This document shows positions 8,756-16,043 of a stretch of 64,000 nucleotides of DNA, one piece after another. The translations under genes and the position numbers were made by a program. The notes under the pieces were generated by a model. The model saw only the letters and a program-made list of their open reading frames with translations, did no database searches and had not been told where the DNA came from. How positions within the stretch are numbered: position 1 is the stretch's first letter; each line of letters opens with the position of its first letter. Source of the DNA: Streptomyces lichenis (GTDB taxonomy: Bacteria; Actinomycetota; Actinomycetes; Streptomycetales; Streptomycetaceae); assembly GCF_023218175.1 (NCBI RefSeq), contig NZ_JALPTH010000007.1, forward strand, positions 1 through 64,000. The letters run 5' to 3'.

Positions 8756-9519
8756 CCGCTCCCGAGACCCGTACCGCCCCCGACGGCGGCAGCGCCCTGG
8801 TGCTCCGGCACGCCCCCGGCGCCCCGCAGGCCGCGGTGCTGCTGCTGCACGGCGGCCGCGCCGACGGGCTGACCGCCCCGACCTGGCTGAACCTGCCAGG
8901 GCGCCGGATGCGGCCGTTCGCCTCCGCCGTCCGGCGGGCCGCCCGGCCGCACCCGCTGCTGGTCGCCGAGGTCCGCTACCGCCACCGGGGCTGGAACGGC
9001 CCGCGCGGGGACGCCGCCCGGGACGCCCGCCGCGCCCTGGACGAACTGCGCGACCTCACCGCTCCCGAGTTGCCGGTGGTCCTGGTCGGCCACTCCATGG
9101 GCGGCCGGGCCGCCCTGCGGGTGGCCGGCGACCCCCGGGTGGCCGGGGTGGTGGCGCTCGCCCCCTGGATCCCGGCCGGCGAACCGGTCGAGCAACTCGA
9201 CGGCCGCACCCTGCTGGTGCTCCACGACGAGCGGGACCGGATCACCGAGGCCCGGCGCTCCTGGGCGTACCTGGCCCGGGCCAGGGCGGCCGGGGCGCAC
9301 GGCGCCGGGATCGTGATGTCGGAGGGACGGCACGCCATGCTCCGCGACGCCGGCGCCTGGCACCGGCTCACCGGACTGGGCGCGGCCGCCGCCCTGGGCT
9401 TGGCCGCCCTGCCCGAGCCACTGCGCGCGGCGGCCGACGGCCCCGGCGACGGCCGCACCACGGCGGCCGAGGTGCTGGCCGCCCTCGACCACCCGCACCC
9501 CGGACGCACCGGCCCCTGA
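8752..9519 (+). CDS. Alpha/beta hydrolase
   Basis: 255 residues. It shows the alpha/beta-hydrolase elements VLLLHGGRADG (oxyanion loop), nucleophile elbow VLVGHSMGGRAALR and a later LLVLHDERDRITEAR acidic-loop region. A His in EGRHAMLRDAG would complete the triad. ATG overlaps the DUF1295 stop, so it is the last gene of the lipid operon. Its substrate is probably an acyl ester or phospholipid of that pathway, but this is inference. Confidence 0.8.
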   Translation: MTAPETRTAPDGGSALVLRHAPGAPQAAVLLLHGGRADGLTAPTWLNLPGRRMRPFASAVRRAARPHPLLVAEVRYRHRGWNGPRGDAARDARRALDELRDLTAPELPVVLVGHSMGGRAALRVAGDPRVAGVVALAPWIPAGEPVEQLDGRTLLVLHDERDRITEARRSWAYLARARAAGAHGAGIVMSEGRHAMLRDAGAWHRLTGLGAAAALGLAALPEPLRAAADGPGDGRTTAAEVLAALDHPHPGRTGP

Positions 9520-10191
9520 ACCCGTGCCGGGACCGGGGCCCTCGGACGCGCCCCGGCGCCCTGCGCTCCGTTGCGAGGCCGGGGTTCGCGGGCGCGCCGG
9601 GGCCCGAACCGGCGTACCCACGCCCGGACTCGCATACCGGCGGGCCGAGCTGCCTCACGCGCGCCCGGGGTCCCGTACTCGTACCGCCGCCCGAGCCCGC
9701 GGCGAGCCGGCGCCCGAACTCCCGGACCCGCACCCGGCGTCGCGTACCGGCGCCCGCCGACCACCTCCCGACGCCTGGACTCCGTCGCGGGGCCAGGGCC
9801 CACGCCCCGGCGCCCGAACTGCCGTACCCGGCGCCCGGACCTGCGCCCGGGGTCCCGTACTCGTACCGCCGCCCGAGCCCGCAGCGAGCCGGTGCCCGAA
9901 TTCCCTCATCCGCGCCCGGCGTTCCAGACCCGCGCCCGGGGTCCCGTACTCGTACCGTCGCCCGAGCCCGCAGCGAGCCGGTGCCCGAACTCCCGCACCC
10001 GCACCCGACGTTCCGAACCCGCGCCCCAACTCCCTTACCGCCGGCCGCCGACCACCCCCCAACGGCCCCCGGGCGCCCGCCGCCCGGCGCGGGCCGGGCG
10101 GCGCGGCGCCATCCGCGTCCCCGGCCCCGGACCACGGCGCAATGCGGACGATCGCCCGCCCCCGGGCGGCGAAAGGCAGCAGACTGATCCC
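9520..10191. other. Non-coding repeat-bearing spacer
   Basis: 672 bp between the lipid operon and the ATPase gene. Open frames run through it, but the repeat units are out of frame with one another (offsets 182 and 89 bp). No ribosome binding site or domain is seen, so I treat it as non-coding. It contains the 63 bp repeats listed separately. Confidence 0.65.
9661..9994 (+). repeat. Three copies of a 63 bp direct repeat (unit about 89 bp)
   Basis: Copies at 9661-9723, 9843-9905 and 9932-9994 differ from each other by only 2-4 bases across 63 bp. Start-to-start distances are 182 and 89 bp, i.e. about two units and one unit of an 89 bp tandem array. The middle unit of the first interval is degraded, and partial matches flank both ends. 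Each copy contains GTCCCGTACTCGTACCG. The spacing changes reading frame, which argues against a protein repeat. Confidence 0.85.
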
Positions 10192-12216
10192 GTGCTGAGG
10201 AACATTCCCACGGAACCCCCAGGATTCGTCGGACGGGCGGACGAACCCGCGCTGATCGCCCACGCACTCGCCGCCCGGCGGCTCGTCACCCTGACCGGGC
10301 CCGGCGGCGTCGGCAAGTCGAGACTGGCCCTGCGCACCGCCCACCGCACCCCGCCCTCCGGCAGCGACGGGGTGTGCTGGACCGACCTCTGGCCGCTCCG
10401 GGACGACCGGCTGCTCACCGCGGCCGTGGCCGACGCCGTGGACCTCGCCGACCACTCCGGAGGCTCCCCCGAGGAGACCCTCACCACCTGGCTGGCCGAC
10501 CGGCGGCTGCTGCTGGTGCTCGACTCCTGCGAGCACCTGCTCCCCGCCGCCCAGGCCCTGGTCCGGCGGCTCCTCGCGGAGTGCCCCGGACTCACCGTGC
10601 TCACCACCAGCAGGCAACCGCTCGGCCTGGACGGCGAGTACGCCTACCAGGTTCGCCCGCTGCCGCCCGACTCCGACGGGTTGGCGCTCTTCGCCGACCG
10701 GGCCGCCGCGGCCGGCGCCCCGCTGCTGCTGCCCGGCGACCGGGCCGCCGCCCGCAGCCTGACCCGGCGGCTGGACGGGCTGCCGCTGGCCTTGGAACTG
10801 GCCGCCGCCCAGCTGCGCCACCTCCCGGTGGGCCAGGTGGAGCGGGAGTTGGTCCACCGGCTGGACCTGCCCTCCGGGGACCGCGCCACCCGCCCGGCCC
10901 GCCACCGGACGCTGCGCACCACGGTCGGCTGGAGCCATGAACTGGCCACCCCCGCCGAGCGGTTGCTCTGGGCCCGGATGTCGGTGCTGTGCGGGCCGGT
11001 GGACACCGAGACGGTCGCCGAGGTGTGCGGGGGAGGGGCGGCGCTGCCATCCGGCGCGGTGCCGGGGGTGCTCGCCGCACTCGCCGCAAAGTCCGTCGTC
11101 ATCCGGGAGCCCGGACCCGACGGCGGGGTGCGCCACCGCATGCTGGACACCGTGCGCGAGTACGGGGCGATGTGGCTCGCCGAGCTCGGGGAGACCCACA
11201 CCCTCGCCGAACGGCACGCCCGCCACTTCCTCGGCCGGGTCCGGCGCATCCGGCGCGAGTGGTTCGGCCCGGACCAGCTCGACGGCTACCGGACCGTCGA
11301 GCGCTCCTACGCCGACCTCTGCGCCGCCCTGGACCATCTGCTGGGCACCCGCCCGCACCAGGCACTGGAACTCGCCGCCGGGCTGGGCTTCCACTGGGCC
11401 TGCTGCGGCCATCTGCACGACGCCGGAGCGCACCTGAGCCGCGCCCTGCGGCACGCCCCGGACGACGCGCCCGCCCGCCCGGCCGCGCTGTGGGCGCTCG
11501 GTGTGGTCCGCGCGCTCCAGGGCGACCACGAGGCCGCCGAACTGCTGGCCGGCGACTGCGGGCAGGCCGCGGCGGCCGTCGGAGACGCCGACGACCGGCT
11601 GCGCACCGCCTATCTGAGGGGCCTGGTCCATCTGCTGTGCGGCCGCCCGTCTGCCGCCCGCGCCGAGGCCGAGCGCGCGCTGTGCCGGCCGGGCGGCGGC
11701 CTCGGCCCCCGGATGATGTGCCGGCTGGTGCGGATCTTCGCGCTGACCGGACTCGGCCTGCTGGACCAGGCCCGGGCCGAGGCCGGGCGGCTGCTGGTGG
11801 TCTGCGGACGGCACGGCGAGTTCTGGACCCGCTCCTACCTGGACTACCAACTCGCCCTGATCGCCCTCCTCCAGGGCCGGCCGGCGGACGCGGCCGGGCA
11901 CGCCCGCGCGATGCTGGGCGCCAAGCAGCGGATCGGCGACAGCTTCGGGACAGCGCTCGGCCTCGACCTGCTGGCCGCCTCGCTCGCCGCGCACGGCGAG
12001 GGACTGCGGGCGGCGCGGGTGTACGGGGCGGGGCTGACGTACTGGCGCGCGGTGGGCCACCCCCAGCGCGGCACCCCCGAACTGGGCCCGGTCCGGGAGC
12101 GGTGCGAGCGCACCACCCGCGAGCTGGTCGGCGACGAGCTCTACGAGAAGACGGTCGCCGGCGCCGCCGACGGCGAGCCCGCCGTCCTGCTCGCGGAGGC
12201 CCTGGAGCCCGGCTGA
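10192..12216 (+). CDS. AfsR-like NB-ARC ATPase without DNA-binding domain
   Basis: 674-residue STAND/NB-ARC-type ATPase (COG3903). The P-loop GPGGVGKSRLALR is at about 41, Walker B LLLVLDSCEHLLPAA at about 110, and the ARC motif RLDGLPLALELAAAQLR at about 195. The second half (about 340-660) is TPR-like helical repeats. AfsR relatives usually carry an N-terminal SARP domain and others a C-terminal LuxR HTH. Neither is visible here, so it probably works through a partner. Start GTG 10192 is chosen because the conserved FVGR segment follows at once; the Shine-Dalgarno is weak. Confidence 0.75.
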   Translation: MLRNIPTEPPGFVGRADEPALIAHALAARRLVTLTGPGGVGKSRLALRTAHRTPPSGSDGVCWTDLWPLRDDRLLTAAVADAVDLADHSGGSPEETLTTWLADRRLLLVLDSCEHLLPAAQALVRRLLAECPGLTVLTTSRQPLGLDGEYAYQVRPLPPDSDGLALFADRAAAAGAPLLLPGDRAAARSLTRRLDGLPLALELAAAQLRHLPVGQVERELVHRLDLPSGDRATRPARHRTLRTTVGWSHELATPAERLLWARMSVLCGPVDTETVAEVCGGGAALPSGAVPGVLAALAAKSVVIREPGPDGGVRHRMLDTVREYGAMWLAELGETHTLAERHARHFLGRVRRIRREWFGPDQLDGYRTVERSYADLCAALDHLLGTRPHQALELAAGLGFHWACCGHLHDAGAHLSRALRHAPDDAPARPAALWALGVVRALQGDHEAAELLAGDCGQAAAAVGDADDRLRTAYLRGLVHLLCGRPSAARAEAERALCRPGGGLGPRMMCRLVRIFALTGLGLLDQARAEAGRLLVVCGRHGEFWTRSYLDYQLALIALLQGRPADAAGHARAMLGAKQRIGDSFGTALGLDLLAASLAAHGEGLRAARVYGAGLTYWRAVGHPQRGTPELGPVRERCERTTRELVGDELYEKTVAGAADGEPAVLLAEALEPG

Positions 12217-12345
12217 CCGCCCTCGGCGCGGGGCGGCCGTACAGGCGTCGCAGGCCAGCCCGGTGGCCCCACTACTTACTCCCAGGTAACCTCACGGAGC
12301 CCACCCTCCGCACCACCGCGTCCCGAGGAACCCGAGGAGCCCCCG

Positions 12346-12717
12346 ATGAAACGATCCTCCCGTTCGCCCCTGCTGCTGGCCGCCTTGCTCGCCGGGGCCG
12401 GAGTGGCCCACTTCACCCGGCCGAAGAACTTCGACACCATCGTCCCGCGCGTGCTGCCCGGCAGCGCCCGCACCTGGACCCGGGCCAGCGGAGCCGCCGA
12501 ATTCGCCCTCGCGGCCGCCGTCGCCGCGCCCCGCACCCGGCGGGCCGGTGCCCGGGCCACCGCGCTGTTCTTCGCCGGGATCTTCCCCGCCCACCTCCAG
12601 ATGGCGTACGACTGGCGCGACCGCTCCACCGCCGCCCGGGCCGTCGCCTACGGCCGGATGCCGCTCCAGCTGCCGCTCATCCTCTGGGCCCGCAAGGTGG
12701 CCCGCGACGCGGGCTGA
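12346..12717 (+). CDS. DoxX-like small membrane protein
   Basis: 123 residues with about four hydrophobic helices (LLLAALLAGAGVAHF, ASGAAEFALAAAVA, ATALFFAGIFPAHLQM, MPLQLPLILWARK). This matches the DoxX/DUF4267-like quinone-membrane protein class in size and pattern. GAGGAGCCCCCG precedes the ATG. No specific role can be assigned. It lies just upstream of the tRNA-like element but ends before that element's promoter. Confidence 0.6.
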   Translation: MKRSSRSPLLLAALLAGAGVAHFTRPKNFDTIVPRVLPGSARTWTRASGAAEFALAAAVAAPRTRRAGARATALFFAGIFPAHLQMAYDWRDRSTAARAVAYGRMPLQLPLILWARKVARDAG

Positions 12718-12743
12718 GCGGTCCGGCCCGTCGCGGAAATCCG

Positions 12744-12773
12744 TTGCCCCCGGCGGCGCGGGCCGCCTACCGT
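12744..12773 (+). promoter_or_regulatory. Putative housekeeping promoter of the tRNA-like element
   Basis: TTGCCC at 12744-12749, an 18 bp spacer and TACCGT at 12768-12773 fit the actinobacterial TTGnnn / TAnnnT pattern. The expected transcription start is about 12779-12781, only 2-4 nt before the first paired base of the tRNA-like cloverleaf (12783). Confidence 0.5.
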
Positions 12774-12782
12774 CCCGATCAT

Positions 12783-12857
12783 CGGCGTGTAGCTCAGCCA
12801 AGTCAGAGCACCGGGCTCGGGACCCGGAGGGCGCGGGGGCGGATCCCGCCACGCCGG
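12783..12857 (+). tRNA. tRNA-Pro(CGG)-like element in the leader of an unknown gene
   Basis: A full 75 nt cloverleaf with all stems Watson-Crick. The acceptor is CGGCGTG/CACGCCG (12783-12789 with 12850-12856), with T8 and A9. The D stem is GCTC/GAGC, and the anticodon stem is CCGGG/CCCGG. The anticodon loop is CTCGGGA (U33, anticodon CGG, G37), the variable loop AGGGC, and the T stem GCGGG/CCCGC. C1-G72 is a bacterial tRNA-Pro hallmark. Departures from a normal tRNA are a T loop of GGCGGAT instead of TTCGAAT and a D loop of AGCCAAGTCA lacking G18. The discriminator is G and CCA is not encoded, which alone is common in actinomycetes. The next gene's ATG begins 3 nt after it. Confidence 0.75.
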
Positions 12858-12860
12858 CTT

Positions 12861-15230
12861 ATGGACGCACACGCTGACCAGCAGCCCCCGACCGCATCCA
12901 CCGCCTACGCCCGCGCCGAGCTGGCCCGGGCCTTCACCACCGCGCTCGGCCACCGCGATCCGGACACCCGGGCCCGGGCGGAGACCCGGGTCGAGCGCTG
13001 GCGCTCGGTGCTGTCCGGCATGGCGGACGGGCGGCTGCGGATCGGCAGCCGCACCCCCGTTGCCGGACTGCCCGCCTGGGTGACCCCGGAGGTCGTCCGC
13101 GGAGGCTTCGCCACCGGTGAGCCCGCCGCCGGCGGCCCCCTGCTCCCGTACGAGCGGGAGGCGGCCCGCCGGGCCGGCATCCCCGACGACCGGCTCGACC
13201 GGCTCGCCCTCTTCGACCACCATCTCACCGAACCCGGCCTCACCGAGCTGTGGGAGCTGCTGGACACCGGCCGCTACCAGGTGGCGCTGCCCGAGGAGGC
13301 CGTGCTGCCCACCGTTGCCTGGCTGGTCCGGGCGGGCGAGGTCGCCGCGGCGCTGGCCCTGGTGGAGGAGGTGCGCCCGTACGCCGACCGGCTGCGGTTC
13401 CTGCCGCGCCCCAGCGAGACCCCGGTGCCCGACGCCCGCGCCGTGCACCGGATCACCGCCGACGACGCCGGCACCGCCCTGTCCGGGCGCGGCCCCAACG
13501 ACCGGATCGAGGCCCAGCGGGAGTCGCTGACGGTCTGGCAGCCCTTCACCGACGAACTCCTGGCCCACTGGCTCCGGGTCCGGAAGCCCGACGGCACCGC
13601 CCGCACGGACGGCCCCACCATCGAGGACCCGGCCTGGCGCGAGCACGGGGCGGCCCTGCTGCGCCGCTACCGCGACCTGGCCGAGCAGCACACCCGCTGC
13701 ACCAAGCACCGCCGCCCCCGGGAGAACCCCGCCCTGCTGCGGGCCGCGCTGGAGGAGGCCGTGGCGGGCCGCCCCCTGGACGCCCGGCGGGCCGGACTGC
13801 TGCGGCACGCCATCGCGTCCATGGTCCGCAAGCGCGGGGTGCCCGGCTCGGCCGGCCACACCGCCCTGCGCGCCGCCCAGGCCCGGCAGGCCGCCCTGCC
13901 CGCCCACCACCGGCTGGCCCGGCTGGTGGCCGCCCGGCTGTCCGTCCTGCCCCAGGGCAGCGGCATACCGGACACCGCCCCGCTGGTCGCCCCGGTGACC
14001 GAGGCCGAGGCCGCCTCCACCGGGCTGCCGGCCGGCGCGGAGATCCCGCCCGCGGTCCGCGCCACCGTCGATTCCGCGCTCAGCGCGCCGCTCGCCGTGC
14101 TGGTGGACCGCCGGGTGGTGCCCTCCGCGGAGGTGCTCGCCGAACTGGTCCCCCAACTCGTCGCCGCCACCACCGCGGAGGCCTACCGGGACGAGTCGCT
14201 GCGCACCCTGATGGCCGCCGCCTACCGGGCGTTCCGCAGCCGCCGCTCCCTGCTGCTGCTCAACCTGGAGCGGCAGGTGCGGATGGACGAACTGCCCTGG
14301 GTACGGGCGGTGGCCGGGCAGCGCGGGGACGGCGACGCCACCCGGGAGGCGGCCCGGGCCGCCCTGCGGGAGCTGGCCGAGCTGGCGGTCACCGCCTTCC
14401 CGGCGACGATCCTGCCCAATCCGCTGGTCCGCGAACTCTCCGTACTGGCCCGGCAGTCCGCTCTCGGCGCCCCACTCACCGAGGAGCTGGCGGCCGACAT
14501 CTTCATGGGCGAGTTCAGCCCCAAGTTCCCGGCCGCGGCCGCCGTCGCGGGGGAACTGCTCCAGGGCACCCTCTACGAGCGGTACTACGGCATCGACTAC
14601 GCCGCCGTCCGCGACCTGGCGGCCGTCGAGGCCGCCCCGGCTCCGAGCCCGGACCGGGACGCCCGCCGCTCCCGTCGTCCACGCACCGCACCCGCCTTCG
14701 CCCGGCTGTGCGCCGAGCGGTCCGGCTCCACCCCGTCCACCTCGGTCGCCGCCAACGGCACGGTCATCGAGCAGGCGCAGATCCTCACCACGCACAACCT
14801 CGCCACCCTGGTCGCCCGGGTGGGCATCGCCCCCGAGCCCGGCTTCGACGCCCTCGCCGAACGCTGCTTCGACGAAGTGTGCCGACTGGTCTCCCGGGCC
14901 CGCGGCATGGACCGCCCGCTAGCCACCCTCAAGGACGCCGCCTACGCCTGGCGGCAGCTGGTGTTCCACCTCTCCCTGTGCACCGACACCCGCCAAGCCG
15001 CCCTGATAGCCGCCCTCCCCGAGCGGGCGGCCCGCCACCCCGCCGAGGTCGCGGCCCGCCTCACACCGGCCCTGGCCGGCCTGCGCCTGGTCGCCGCCGG
15101 AGGCACCTTCGGCCCCGACGGCACCGCCGACGACGGCCGCGCCCGCCGCCTCCTCGGCTGGACCACCGCCCCCCACTGGCTGCGGGACGCCCCCAAGGGC
15201 ACCGACGGCCCGCACCGCACCGGGTCCTGA
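12861..15230 (+). CDS. Large protein of unknown function with tRNA-like 5' leader
   Basis: 789 residues with very strong codon bias, so surely a gene, but I recognise no family. It is mostly helical, without a signal peptide or transmembrane helix, and is probably cytosolic. Notable segments are a basic stretch near 280-330 (TRCTKHRRPRENP, SMVRKRGVPG), TLYERYYGIDYAAVRDL near 580, a Pro/Arg-rich hinge near 600-620 (DRDARRSRRPR), and AANGTVIEQAQILTTHNLATL near 640. No nuclease, helicase or synthetase motif is seen. The ATG has no Shine-Dalgarno; its upstream sequence is the 3' strand of the tRNA-like acceptor stem. The 26 codons from 12783 are open in frame but offer no start codon. The basic patches would suit RNA binding, which is speculation. 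Confidence 0.85.
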   Translation: MDAHADQQPPTASTAYARAELARAFTTALGHRDPDTRARAETRVERWRSVLSGMADGRLRIGSRTPVAGLPAWVTPEVVRGGFATGEPAAGGPLLPYEREAARRAGIPDDRLDRLALFDHHLTEPGLTELWELLDTGRYQVALPEEAVLPTVAWLVRAGEVAAALALVEEVRPYADRLRFLPRPSETPVPDARAVHRITADDAGTALSGRGPNDRIEAQRESLTVWQPFTDELLAHWLRVRKPDGTARTDGPTIEDPAWREHGAALLRRYRDLAEQHTRCTKHRRPRENPALLRAALEEAVAGRPLDARRAGLLRHAIASMVRKRGVPGSAGHTALRAAQARQAALPAHHRLARLVAARLSVLPQGSGIPDTAPLVAPVTEAEAASTGLPAGAEIPPAVRATVDSALSAPLAVLVDRRVVPSAEVLAELVPQLVAATTAEAYRDESLRTLMAAAYRAFRSRRSLLLLNLERQVRMDELPWVRAVAGQRGDGDATREAARAALRELAELAVTAFPATILPNPLVRELSVLARQSALGAPLTEELAADIFMGEFSPKFPAAAAVAGELLQGTLYERYYGIDYAAVRDLAAVEAAPAPSPDRDARRSRRPRTAPAFARLCAERSGSTPSTSVAANGTVIEQAQILTTHNLATLVARVGIAPEPGFDALAERCFDEVCRLVSRARGMDRPLATLKDAAYAWRQLVFHLSLCTDTRQAALIAALPERAARHPAEVAARLTPALAGLRLVAAGGTFGPDGTADDGRARRLLGWTTAPHWLRDAPKGTDGPHRTGS

Positions 15231-16043
15231 GCCCGCCGCGGGGACGCGGGGGACCGGCGGCCGCGTCGGGTCTGAGCCCGGCCTGGGGGGCGGATGGACC
15301 GAGCCCGGGTGCCGCCGTCCGGAGGGCTGCCTGAGGTTGGGGAGCCCGTTGCCGGTGCCGCTCGTCCTCCTGCCCGCGCTGCGGGCCGTGACGTGGGGCG
15401 AGTACCCGTCCCTGAAGCGGCCCGGCGGCGCCTGGCCGGGCGCGCGGGCCGGAGTCGCCCTCCCGAGCTGGGCGAACGCAGGACCGGCGGTCGCCACGCG
15501 GGCTGTGTCCAGGGATGCGGTACAGGGACGGCGCCTCGGGCGGGAGGTACGCGGAGCCTTCGGCCGCCCTGCGGCGTGAGCCCGGTCCGGGACGCGGCCC
15601 GTGAATCGCCCTCCCGGGTGCGGCCGACGGCAGGGGAGCCCGTAGCCGGGGTCGCTCATCCTCCGCGTCGCGCGGAGGGCCGTGACATGGCGACTACCCG
15701 CCACCGAAGCGGCGCGGCGGGGCATTCGCGGCAGGTGTGCCTTCCCGGCGGGCGTTGAGCCCGCACCGCGGCGCATGCCCTCCTCCGAGGCGAGGCTGTC
15801 CAAGGTGTGCGGGACGAGAGGCTGAGCGGCCGGGGCCGGACCGGTGCAGGCCGGCGGACCCGGCCCGGAAGCCAGGCCGCCGGCGGCAGTTGGCGGCGGC
15901 AGTGGGGGGTGGGGGAGCTGCCGGAGGGACTGCCCGCCGGGGCGGGTGGGCGCTCCTAGCGTGGTGGGCGGATCAGGGGCGAGGAGCGAAGCGGCCCCCG
16001 GTCCCGCCCTCTGCCACCGCCTGCCCGCCCTGGAGGCCATGCG
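15231..16043. other. Gene-free spacer before the NRPS
   Basis: 813 bp with no convincing gene. It holds an imperfect direct repeat of about 150 bp and, at its end, the NRPS Shine-Dalgarno (GGAGG at 16032-16036, 7 nt from the ATG). Open frames here have no domain and no good initiation site. The promoter of the NRPS operon should lie in the last 250 bp, but I could not pick a convincing one. Confidence 0.6.
15272..15723 (+). repeat. Imperfect direct repeat, two copies 294 bp apart
   Basis: Copy A is about 15272-15433 and copy B about 15578-15723. Matching landmarks are TGAGCCCGG, GGGGAGCCCGTtGCCGG / GGGGAGCCCGTaGCCGG (15339 and 15633), GTCGCTC/GCCGCTC, GGGCCGTGACgTGG / GGGCCGTGACaTGG, and GAGTACCCG/GACTACCCG. 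Copies are clearly related but diverged, with indels. Confidence 0.6.

Noticed and set aside
9661-9994. CRISPR array
   Set aside because: Units are 63 bp with about 26 bp similar (not unique) flanks and uneven spacing, and no cas genes are present.
9571-10191. N-terminal extension of the STAND ATPase through the repeat region
   Set aside because: The extension is open only because stops are rare at this GC content. The repeats are out of frame with each other, and the conserved NB-ARC start follows GTG 10192.
12783-12857. Ordinary translation-competent tRNA-Pro gene
   Set aside because: The T loop lacks TTC and A58 and the D loop lacks G18. It sits as the leader of a protein gene. I therefore call it tRNA-like rather than a standard tRNA.
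12783-12861. tRNA attachment site of an integrated element
   Set aside because: No integrase, excisionase, replication gene or second att copy is seen on either side.
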